A stretch of 64,000 nucleotides of DNA from contig JACPOQ010000043.1 in NCBI GenBank assembly GCA_016191435.1, forward strand, positions 248,001 through 312,000. Reading direction: 5' to 3'. The notes under the pieces were generated by a model that was not told where the DNA came from, searched no databases, and saw nothing but the letters and a program-made list of their open reading frames with translations. Source of the DNA: Chloroflexota bacterium. GTDB taxonomy: Bacteria > Chloroflexota > Dehalococcoidia > Tepidiformales > Tepidiformaceae. The position numbers and the translations under genes were made by a program. Shown in pieces: positions 56,365-64,000 of the stretch (position 1 is the stretch's first letter; every line of letters begins with the position of its first letter).

Positions 56365-57564
56365 CTAGCGGCCGCTCGCTGCGACGGAGGCGCTGTAGGT
56401 GCCGGTGCCGGCTACGAGGTAGGCGATTGGCACGGACTGGTACTGCACGAAGCCAAGGACATAGGCCGCCGCACCGGTCGTGGCCGTGAAGATGTATCCG
56501 GTCGTGCCACTCTGGGTGACGGCGTATGCACCGGAGGCGCCGGGGAAGAGTTGCCTGAGCTGCGCCAGCGCGTCGTCGGCGGTGGCGGGAAACGACGTTT
56601 TCGGCTCGGCGAAGAAGCTGAGCGTGCCGCTGACCGAGCCCGAGGTCGCGACGGTGGTGGCGACTTCGTTCACGCCGCTGTAGATACCGTAATACAGCGA
56701 CCCGCCCGCGGTGGCGAGGAGCGACTCGAGCGACGGCGGGAGCGCGATCGCCGCGCCGGCGGTGTAGCCCTGGGCGCCGGAGACGGTGACTTTGCGGCCC
56801 TTGTACTTCTCGGCGACCTGCTCCAGCCCGGCCTTCGCCTGCTGGCTGCTGACGCTGCCAGTGACGACGGTGACATTCGCGCCAGGTGTGGCAACGGGGC
56901 TGCGAGGGGTGGGCGTGGCGGCGGGCCTGAGCGGCGTGGGCGCGTCGGCGGCGATGCCGGGCGGTGCGGTCGGCGGCGGGACGGTGGGGGTGCCGAGGGC
57001 CGGCCCGGATTTCGCGCCCCGTGGCGTCGGCGTCCAGGGCGGTGCCGGCGTGGGGCCGCCCGAGCCGGCGCCAGTAACGGGCTTGCCCACGGTATACGGC
57101 GAGAGGTGGTCGATCGCGGCCGTCACGTTGCCCGCAGGGTCGCGCTCGCTTTCGATGACGGCCCACTTAGCGCCGTCGTAATAGAGGACAGTCGCGATGC
57201 CGTCGCCGGGGACGGAGAACTTCAGGCCCATGGGCTGGTCGAGCTTCGTAAGCGGGCCATTTTCGTCTTTGCCGACGATTTCGTAGACGGGGACGAGGAG
57301 CTTCCAGCCCGCCGGCGGCGCCGGCGGCGTGCGAAGCTCGCGGATGGTGACATCGACGGCGGTCGTCCTGGTCGGGCTCGTGACATCGAGGCGGCCGTCG
57401 TCGGAGCGCGCGGTGGCGCCGCCGCCCACGCGGCCGGAGACGGCGGGCGGGTCCTCATCGGCGGGCGTCGCCGTGCCGCCGCCGCCTCCGCCGCAGGCGG
57501 CGAGCGCGAGTGCGGCGGCGAGCGCGGCGGCCAGGAGGGCCCGGCGGGCGAACGTGCGGGTCAT
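56365..57564 (-). CDS. putative lipoprotein
   Basis: MTRTFARRALLAAALAAALALAACGGGGGG lipobox. Confidence 0.75.
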   Translation of the reverse strand: MTRTFARRALLAAALAAALALAACGGGGGGTATPADEDPPAVSGRVGGGATARSDDGRLDVTSPTRTTAVDVTIRELRTPPAPPAGWKLLVPVYEIVGKDENGPLTKLDQPMGLKFSVPGDGIATVLYYDGAKWAVIESERDPAGNVTAAIDHLSPYTVGKPVTGAGSGGPTPAPPWTPTPRGAKSGPALGTPTVPPPTAPPGIAADAPTPLRPAATPTPRSPVATPGANVTVVTGSVSSQQAKAGLEQVAEKYKGRKVTVSGAQGYTAGAAIALPPSLESLLATAGGSLYYGIYSGVNEVATTVATSGSVSGTLSFFAEPKTSFPATADDALAQLRQLFPGASGAYAVTQSGTTGYIFTATTGAAAYVLGFVQYQSVPIAYLVAGTGTYSASVAASGR

Positions 57565-57688
57565 CGCTGCTCCTCGATGAGGGCGCCGCGGTGCAGCACC
57601 GCGTGGCGTGGCATTGGTGAAGATATCGCCACCGGTCACCGGTGTGTCGTGGAGGTTAGGGTTACTTTCCGCGAAGGAGACACGGCGG

Positions 57689-58549
57689 TCACGGCGTGGG
57701 GAGGAAGAGCTGGTACTTACCGGCGAGTTGCCTGCCGTTCGCCATCGGGGCATCGATGGCGAGCGTCATCGGGCCGGTGTTCGTGCCGACGGTGTTCTTG
57801 ATCGTCATGACGAGGGTGACGCTGCGGCCCTGGCCGCTCGAAACGACAACATCGGAGCGGCCGCCGAGGGTGGCGAGCGGGGAAAAACTCGAGCCGGCCG
57901 CGGCGAGCGTCGCGCTGCGGAGGCTCACCTGCCCGAAGTCCTTCGCGGCGTTTGTGAGCCAGAGGTCGATGAGGACGGCGTGCGTGGCGCCGTCTTTCTG
58001 CGCCTTCGAAACCGAGCTGGCGAGCGCAATCGATTCCTGGCCCCCGGTGGCCATGAGAATGCAGCGGAAGTATTCGATGGGGTAGGTGGCGACACGGTTG
58101 GCGCGGATGGAGACGCCGGAGATGGCCTGCTCGACGGTGACCGCCGTTGCGGTTTCCTGCAGAGAGCCACACTGCGTCGTCTCGCGGCTGAAATCGACCT
58201 GTGGCGTGGGCGAAGCGCCGGCCGGCGTGGCGCGGGCGCCGGCAACCTCGGCAGTCGAGCCGGGCTCGGCGGCCGTCGCGGAGGCCGCCGCGAGTTGGGC
58301 CGGAGCTTTCGTTGGGGCAGTCGTGGCCGAGGGGCTGGCCGCGGGTGTGGTGATGGCGACGGTGGCGGGCGCATCCTGCTTCGCAGCAGCGTTGCCATCG
58401 CCACCGGGCTGGACGCCGAAGGCGAGCGCAAGAACGCCGACCACGACCGCGACGGGGATGAGGATCCGGGGATTTTGCAGCGCGCGCGAGGCGATGCCGG
58501 CACCGGGAGAAGGCGGGCGCGCGTGCGGCGGGCGAGGGCGTTGGTGCAC
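57689..58549 (-). CDS. membrane-anchored hypothetical protein
   Basis: TM ILIPVAVVVGVLALAFGV followed by an Ala/Thr-rich linker and beta-rich domain. Confidence 0.65.
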   Translation of the reverse strand: MHQRPRPPHARPPSPGAGIASRALQNPRILIPVAVVVGVLALAFGVQPGGDGNAAAKQDAPATVAITTPAASPSATTAPTKAPAQLAAASATAAEPGSTAEVAGARATPAGASPTPQVDFSRETTQCGSLQETATAVTVEQAISGVSIRANRVATYPIEYFRCILMATGGQESIALASSVSKAQKDGATHAVLIDLWLTNAAKDFGQVSLRSATLAAAGSSFSPLATLGGRSDVVVSSGQGRSVTLVMTIKNTVGTNTGPMTLAIDAPMANGRQLAGKYQLFLPTP

Positions 58550-58776
58550 GCTCCAACCCTACCCGTGGAGGCCTACCACCGGGCAGCGGGAAAGTCCTTA
58601 TGCGAGGGTCCGGGAGCGCTGATCATCGCCGCCCCGGCGCGGTAAAGCTCGATGGGTTCGCCACGGAATCGCAAGCCAACCCGCACCCGGGGCGGCGCCG
58701 CAGGGCGCGCGTGAGTTGATACGGTGGAGGCAAGAAGAGGCCGTCCCGCCGGCCGGCGCCAAGAAGGAGACAGCAT

Positions 58777-59019
58777 ATGGACACCACCAAAATCAAGGAA
58801 CACATGCCCGTCGTGTGTTCGAACGAAGACCAGTTTGGAGTCGTTGACCACCTCGACAAGGGCAACACGATCAAGCTGACCAGGGACAGGACGGGGCAAC
58901 ACCACTGGATCCCGACCTCGTGGGTCACGAAGGTCGACGACAAGGTGCATGTCGACCGTCCGGGTGAGCGCGCGATGAAGGAATGGATGAGCACGCCGCC
59001 TGAAGGCGCGATGCACTAA
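58777..59019 (+). CDS. DUF2171-like small protein
   Basis: MDTTKIKEHMPVVCSNEDQFGVVDHLDKGNTIKLTRDRTGQHHWIPTSWV. Confidence 0.8.
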   Translation: MDTTKIKEHMPVVCSNEDQFGVVDHLDKGNTIKLTRDRTGQHHWIPTSWVTKVDDKVHVDRPGERAMKEWMSTPPEGAMH

Positions 59020-59090
59020 CGCAAGCCGGGCGTTCGCCCACAGCGATTTCGGACGCCGAAGTCCGGACCGCGGGAAAAACTCAAGTTGTT

Positions 59091-59124
59091 ACGGAAGGGG
59101 CCACCCGTGTGGCCCCTTTTCCGT
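59091..59124 (+). terminator. Rho-independent-like hairpin
   Basis: ACGGAAGGGGCCAC-CCGT-GTGGCCCCTTTTCCGT. Confidence 0.85.
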
Positions 59125-59189
59125 GCCGTGCGGTCGAGGTGGCCAGCCCGTAGGATTCCGGTCACAACGAAGCTCACCGGGAGGGACGC

Positions 59190-60005
59190 ATGGAACAGGA
59201 ACTGGCGGGGAAGGTCGCGATTGTCACGGGCGCGGGCCGGATGCGCAGCATCGGACGCCCGATTGCGAAGCTGCTGGCAGCGGCAGGCGCGAACGTCGTG
59301 ATCACAGGCACCGGCCGTCCCCCGGAGCGCTACCCGGACGACGAGAAGGCGGCCGGCTGGCGAGACATCGAAAGCGTTGCGGATGAAATCCGGCAGGCCG
59401 GAGGCACGTGCCTCGCACTGGTTTCGGATATCAGCGACGAGGCGGCGGTGGAGGCGCTCGTCGCGCGCACCGTGGCGGACTTCGGGCGGCTCGACATCGT
59501 CGTGAACAACGCGGGCGCGGCGCGCGGCGATGACCGCGTGCCAGTCACCGAGCTGAGCTACGAGACCTGGAAGAAGGTCCTGGTGACGAACCTCGATGGG
59601 ACGTTCCTGCTTTCGCGGGCGGCGGCGCGGCAGATGCTCAAGCAGGGCGACGGCGGCAGCATCGTCAACATTTCATCGATTGCGAGCAAGCTGGCGGGGC
59701 CCAACACGGCGGCGTATTCGGCGTCGAAGGCGGGGATCAACGCGCTTAGCCGCGCCCAGGCGTTGGAGTTGGCGGCGAGCGGCATCCGCGTCAACGCCGT
59801 CTGCCCGGGCATCATCGATACGTACCGGATGGACGACATCGGCCGTGGCGATGCGTGGCGCGAGACGCTGAAACGCATCCCGCTCGGGTATGCGGGCGAT
59901 GGCAGCGAGTGCGCGGAGATGGTGCTGTTCCTGGTGACGGACCACGGGAAGTGGATCACCGGGCAGGCGATCAACGTAGACGGCGGGACGGTCTGGGGGC
60001 AGTAG
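59190..60005 (+). CDS. SDR family oxidoreductase
   Basis: VTGAGRMRSIG, NNAG, YSASKAGI, C-terminal GQAINVDGGTVWG. Confidence 0.93.
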   Translation: MEQELAGKVAIVTGAGRMRSIGRPIAKLLAAAGANVVITGTGRPPERYPDDEKAAGWRDIESVADEIRQAGGTCLALVSDISDEAAVEALVARTVADFGRLDIVVNNAGAARGDDRVPVTELSYETWKKVLVTNLDGTFLLSRAAARQMLKQGDGGSIVNISSIASKLAGPNTAAYSASKAGINALSRAQALELAASGIRVNAVCPGIIDTYRMDDIGRGDAWRETLKRIPLGYAGDGSECAEMVLFLVTDHGKWITGQAINVDGGTVWGQ

Positions 60006-60075
60006 GCAGGGGCTGAGAGGCTCAGGGGGTAATTATCCCCTTGCTACATGTACATGCTTTCGGTAGACTACATGC

Positions 60076-61023
60076 ATGAGCAAAGTCGATCGGAACGGCC
60101 CGCAACGCAGTAGTGCATCGGAGAGCCGGTACACGATTTTCGAGTTCGATCGGGAGTATCCCGACGACGCGGCGTGCCTAGAGGCTTTGGTTGCCCGTCT
60201 GTACCCGGATGGCATCTATTGCCCGAAATGCGAGGCGGTCACCAAGCATCATCGGGTGAAGTCTCGGACGTGCTACGAATGCCAGAATTGCGGCCATCAA
60301 GAGTACCCAATGGCCGGAACCATCTTCGAAGGCTCGGCCACGCCGCTACGGCTTTGGTTCTACGCGATGTTCTTGATGTCGCAGACCCGTGGCGGTATCA
60401 GCGCCAAGCAGCTAGAGCGCGAGCTTGGCGTCACCTACAAAACGGCGTGGCGGATGTTCAAGCAGATTCGGGCTCTCCTCGAAGAGGACTCCGGACCTCT
60501 CCAGGGCGAAGTCGAAGTGGACGAGACTTAGCACGGCGGCAAGCGGTACTTCCCCGGTCGCGAAGGGCACACTGGCCAACAGCCGGGCTACAGCTCTCGC
60601 AAACAAGACGCCCATCGTCGGCGCCGTGGAACGGGGCGGGAAGGTCAAAGCGAAGGTCGCCAAGAACGTCCAAAAGACCACTCTGCTCCCCATTGCCAGC
60701 GAGCACATCATGCCCCACGCAACCGTCTTCACTGACGAGCACGCCGCGTACAACGGACTCGGAAAGCGCGGCTACCAGCACCACCGCATCAACCATTCCG
60801 CCCGCGTCTACGTCCGTGGCAACGTCCACACCACACCATCGAAGGGTTTTGGAGCCTGCTTAAGAACGGCATCCGGGGCGCTCACCACGCGGTCGGCGCT
60901 GCCTACCTCCAGAGCTACGTCAACGAGTACACCTTCCGCTACAACCATCGGAAGGACGAGGCCGGGATGTTTGAAGCCTTCCTCAGTCAGATTCGGAAGG
61001 CGGCTCCGGGAGCCGTTTCTTAG
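60076..61023 (+). pseudogene. IS1595-family transposase, degenerate
   Basis: Zinc-ribbon CPKCEAVTKHHRV...CYECQNCGHQEYPMAGTIFE, LERELGVTYKTAWRMFKQIR, then in-frame TAG at VEVDET*HGGKR; continues in two further frames (NKTPIVGAVERGGKV..., then TIEGFWSLLKNGIRGAHHAVGAAYLQSYVNEYTFRYNHR). Confidence 0.88.
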
Positions 61024-63685
61024 CCGCCTTGTCGAGCGAGGATTCAAACGCTTGGCGCGTCCCGACTGGAATCTCAAAGCCCGTGTGGGTGCGCTGGGTG
61101 GCACCCGCGACGGTAGCGCCGTCAGCCGTAAGCCGTCGCATCATGTCTCTCCTACCGAGCGCCATCACCTCGGCGCTCTCAGTCCGCAGCTGATCTGCTT
61201 TGCCTGTCAATTCGCTCTCGGCACGCCGCGCCACTTCCATCCCGGACACGATCTCGTTTTGCACAGCCGGGTCAGGCATCGGCACGAGCAAGGATCGGAC
61301 GTGATCGATCAGTAGTTCAGTCTGGCCGGTTGACCCCGAAACGTGCCGGAGCATTTGGATCTGCCCGTACTCGCTTCGAAGGAACTCGGCAACAAACTGG
61401 ACGTTCGCACCAGCCCGTAAACGACAAATGGTCACGTGGTTGTCCGCGATCGCGGGCTCATCGTATGGGTAGATTTCGACACGCCCGATCGTGCCTTCGC
61501 CCGTAGAAGTGATCAGGATGTCATTCCGCTGCAAGAGTGCCTTCGCGGACTCCGCGCGGGTTTGGTCCGAGTCGGGGGCATACTCCGAGTCCAGGTCGAT
61601 GCCGTGCCCCGTAACATTGCGTACCTTCAGGATCGGTATGCCCTCGGCTGATTCCTCCGAGGGCTTGCGGCCGCGAAGGGGGTACGGGGCGGTGGAGAGA
61701 TCGGCCAGCGTCGCCGGAGCAGGCATCGCGGCGATGGCTTCCATCGTCCGCCAATACTCGGGGTGGAAGTAGGTGTAACTGAATCGATCTCGGATCATGG
61801 GGGGCCGAACGACGTAGCTGAGCCGGTCGTAAAGCAGACTCGTCCTGTTCACCGAAGGTTCCAACCACAGCCGCTCATCATCGCTTGGCTTCGCGCGCAC
61901 GAATCGCATAGTTCCATCGGTTAGCTGTTCCAGTTCGATCCCGTCCCAATCGCCTTCCTTGAAACGCTCGTACTGCTCGCGGATGGCGAGTAGATCGTTC
62001 TGAGGGATAGGCTTCCCGGATGGCGAAATGCCGATGTACTCGGCGCGGGCGAAGAAGATCGGCCCTTGCACGGCGGCAGGCTTCGCGTCAGGGTCTCTTT
62101 TGACGGCGAACAGAATGCTCGTACAGGCTGCCCCTTCGCTCATCTTGAAAGCGTCCTGTGGAAGCCGTATCACCGCCTGAATCACGCATTCGTCCATGAT
62201 GTACTCACGGATGCGCCGGTCACCCTTGTTGGAAAGGATTCCCTCGGGAATCACCACCGCCAACCGTCCTCCAGGGCGAAGCAACCGGATCTGCCGTTCT
62301 AGCAAAAGGACTTCGCGCTTTTGGCTCTTCCCGATTCGGCCCAACTCGTAGGCCGCAAGAATGCGGGCCTCGCTGTCGTTCGCCCCGAATGGCGGATTCG
62401 TTAGGACGACATCAAACGCGCCCTCGTCAATCGTCGGGGCAGATGGGTAGAACCTCTTTCGTTCCTCGACTTTGCGCGAGACCTCTTCGAGGTCTAGGGC
62501 GTTCGCCTGGTAAACCCCTGCGTGGCCATCGCCATGCAGGATCATGTTCATCTTGCAGGTACGGGCCGCGCGCTGTTCCCAGTCAATGCCGACCAGGCAC
62601 TCATTCGCGAGAGCGGTAAGTAGCCGCTCCTTTTCCCGATCGGAGAAGTCTGACGCACGGATGCGCTCGCTCACGGAGTCGTAAGCGCGAATGATGAATC
62701 CGCCCGAACCGCACGATGGATCGATGACGCGGTCGCCGATGGCCGGAGCGACCAAATCGACCATGAAAGTGACGACTTCGCGAGGGGTGAAGTACTGGCC
62801 AAGCCCCCCGCCTCGGTAGGTGGAAGACAGGAACTCTTCGAAGGCTACCCCCTTTACGTCAAGGTCGGTCTGTCCGAGGCTCTTGTCCTCGAGGATGGCA
62901 ATGATCTTGTCGATGGCTTCGGGCGGCAGAGCGATGTCGCTTTCGGTGGCGTCATCTGAAAAGACTTCGCGGTAGCGGTCTGACGAAACGGTGTCTCTCC
63001 AGAGCGTTTGGATGATCTCGACGCCTTGCTTCCGCATGTCCTTCACGGCTGAGAGCGTGAAGCGATTGTGTTCGCGTCGCCCGTCAGCGATCTCTCGCTC
63101 TTCGTACATCTTGGCGAAGAGAACCTTCGACAACTCATCGAAGGCCTTGGTTGGGTCGTAACCCTTGAGGTTGCGGATGATGTCGTGACAGCGCCGCATG
63201 AGCCTCGATAGGTCGCGGGCGCTGTCGATTGCGAACAAGGTGCGCGTCGCCTGGTCAATGAGCGACTTGCGTTCGTTCTGAGTGAGCCGTCGCCGGTTCA
63301 AGTCAGAAAGCAGGTCGCCGAGCTGGGGCAGAGCCTTAATCTGCTGTTTGCTGACCGCGTCGAAAATCTGCCATGAGCTGTTGCAAAGTGCCGCATAGGG
63401 CGCAATGTCAGGTAACAGCCGGGCGTACGAGATTACCTGTTCCCGGTCGCCCTCGGTCAGATATTCGCGGGGGTTTTTCCCGTCAATGACGATGACGGGA
63501 GTGCCATTTACGAAGACCACCACATCGGCAAAGATCGTCTTGATCTCGCGGCCCTGCTGAACCTTGATAGGGTGGTTGTACCGGATGACTACGTTACTTC
63601 GCTTTTTGCCCTCGTCGTATCCGAGGGCTGCGAGGTCGGGAACCACCACCTTCGTGAGCACGTCCTGCTCGGAGTACAGTTCCAC
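60983..63685 (-). CDS. single-chain restriction-modification protein (HsdR_N-like, N-6 adenine methylase and S-type TRD)
   Basis: N-terminal FADVVVFVNGTPVIVIDGKNP (D...DxK), methylase motifs DPSCGSGGFI and VLTNPPFG, C-terminal S-subunit-like LKVRNVTGHGI...NDILITSTGEGTIGRV. Confidence 0.85.
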   Translation of the reverse strand: MELYSEQDVLTKVVVPDLAALGYDEGKKRSNVVIRYNHPIKVQQGREIKTIFADVVVFVNGTPVIVIDGKNPREYLTEGDREQVISYARLLPDIAPYAALCNSSWQIFDAVSKQQIKALPQLGDLLSDLNRRRLTQNERKSLIDQATRTLFAIDSARDLSRLMRRCHDIIRNLKGYDPTKAFDELSKVLFAKMYEEREIADGRREHNRFTLSAVKDMRKQGVEIIQTLWRDTVSSDRYREVFSDDATESDIALPPEAIDKIIAILEDKSLGQTDLDVKGVAFEEFLSSTYRGGGLGQYFTPREVVTFMVDLVAPAIGDRVIDPSCGSGGFIIRAYDSVSERIRASDFSDREKERLLTALANECLVGIDWEQRAARTCKMNMILHGDGHAGVYQANALDLEEVSRKVEERKRFYPSAPTIDEGAFDVVLTNPPFGANDSEARILAAYELGRIGKSQKREVLLLERQIRLLRPGGRLAVVIPEGILSNKGDRRIREYIMDECVIQAVIRLPQDAFKMSEGAACTSILFAVKRDPDAKPAAVQGPIFFARAEYIGISPSGKPIPQNDLLAIREQYERFKEGDWDGIELEQLTDGTMRFVRAKPSDDERLWLEPSVNRTSLLYDRLSYVVRPPMIRDRFSYTYFHPEYWRTMEAIAAMPAPATLADLSTAPYPLRGRKPSEESAEGIPILKVRNVTGHGIDLDSEYAPDSDQTRAESAKALLQRNDILITSTGEGTIGRVEIYPYDEPAIADNHVTICRLRAGANVQFVAEFLRSEYGQIQMLRHVSGSTGQTELLIDHVRSLLVPMPDPAVQNEIVSGMEVARRAESELTGKADQLRTESAEVMALGRRDMMRRLTADGATVAGATQRTHTGFEIPVGTRQAFESSLDKAAKKRLPEPPSESD

Positions 63686-63783
63686 GACCCGAACGATAGC
63701 CCGGCCATCCTCTGCGGGTTACATGTGTCAAGGGGATAGACCCCGGCTCAGGGGGCTGAGGGACGGGATGATCTTCGAGTGTG

Positions 63784-64000
63784 TCACGCGGCGAGGGCGT
63801 TGAACCTGGCCTGTGTCTTGCGGTGCAGCGGCTTCGATTCCTCGGCGTCGCGGAGCACGTCGGTGGCATAGAGCGCCTCCATATCGTACTCGTGGAGCCG
63901 CGCGGCGACGGGCACTTCGAACATCTGGCGGCCATCGCTCACCGCGATGGTGCCCGGCACGCGCTGCAGGTAGATGAACGAGTCCTCGCGCTTGCATTCG
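63784..64000 (-). CDS. C-terminal part of an unidentified protein (truncated by window edge)
   Basis: Open frame without start in window: ECKREDSFIYLQRVPGTIAVSDGRQMFEVPVAARLHEYDMEALYATDVLRDAEESKPLHRKTQARFNALAA*. Confidence 0.65.
   Translation of the reverse strand, partial: ECKREDSFIYLQRVPGTIAVSDGRQMFEVPVAARLHEYDMEALYATDVLRDAEESKPLHRKTQARFNALAA

Larger units (their letters stand above)
60027..63744. mobile_element. IS1595-like element carrying an R-M-S passenger gene
   Basis: Left end GGGTAATTATCCCCTTGCTACATGTA; right end (reverse complement) GGGGTCTATCCCCTTGACACATGTAA; 8-bp direct repeat GGCTCAGG at 60019..60026 and 63745..63752. Confidence 0.75.

Noticed and set aside
55412-57166. 584-aa minus-strand ORF
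   Set aside because: Spans two real minus-strand genes in another frame and reads His/Arg-rich; spurious.
1-64000. tRNA, rRNA or riboswitch genes
   Set aside because: No stretch read by eye showed a convincing cloverleaf/T-loop or rRNA signature; covariance search not possible here.

Overview
This is a high-GC bacterial chromosomal window; the gene content hints at Chloroflexota, but that is inference only. The main feature is a ~32 kb co-directional minus-strand run (about 37.35 kb down to 5.28 kb) that reads as a contractile injection system (eCIS-type) locus. It holds tail proteins (gpI/TIGR02242-like, gpJ-like, gp25-like), a VgrG-like spike, a LysM protein, one sheath, two gp19-like tubes, a DUF4255-like protein, a DUF4157 protein with a 9-copy repeat, and an AAA+ ATPase. 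At the head of the run are two FHA-TM-C39-like membrane proteins, one of them a 3472-aa giant with stacked Ig-like repeats. A third FHA-TM paralogue lies on the plus strand beyond the other end. No capsid, terminase or integrase genes are visible. The rest is mostly housekeeping or accessory: acyl-CoA dehydrogenase, SDRs, H+-pyrophosphatase, a broken Phd/VapC toxin-antitoxin pair, M16 peptidase, TIG-repeat protein, K+-channel-like protein, trehalose OtsA/OtsB, two tandem alpha/beta hydrolases and an LLM oxidoreductase. Near the right end, a decayed IS1595-like transposase and an intact single-chain R-M-S protein appear to share one pair of terminal inverted repeats flanked by an 8-bp direct repeat (60027..63744), i.e. 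a mobile element with restriction-modification cargo. Several intergenic spacers carry short 7-bp or 8-bp period tandem arrays. All family assignments are by eye from motifs; no database search was run.
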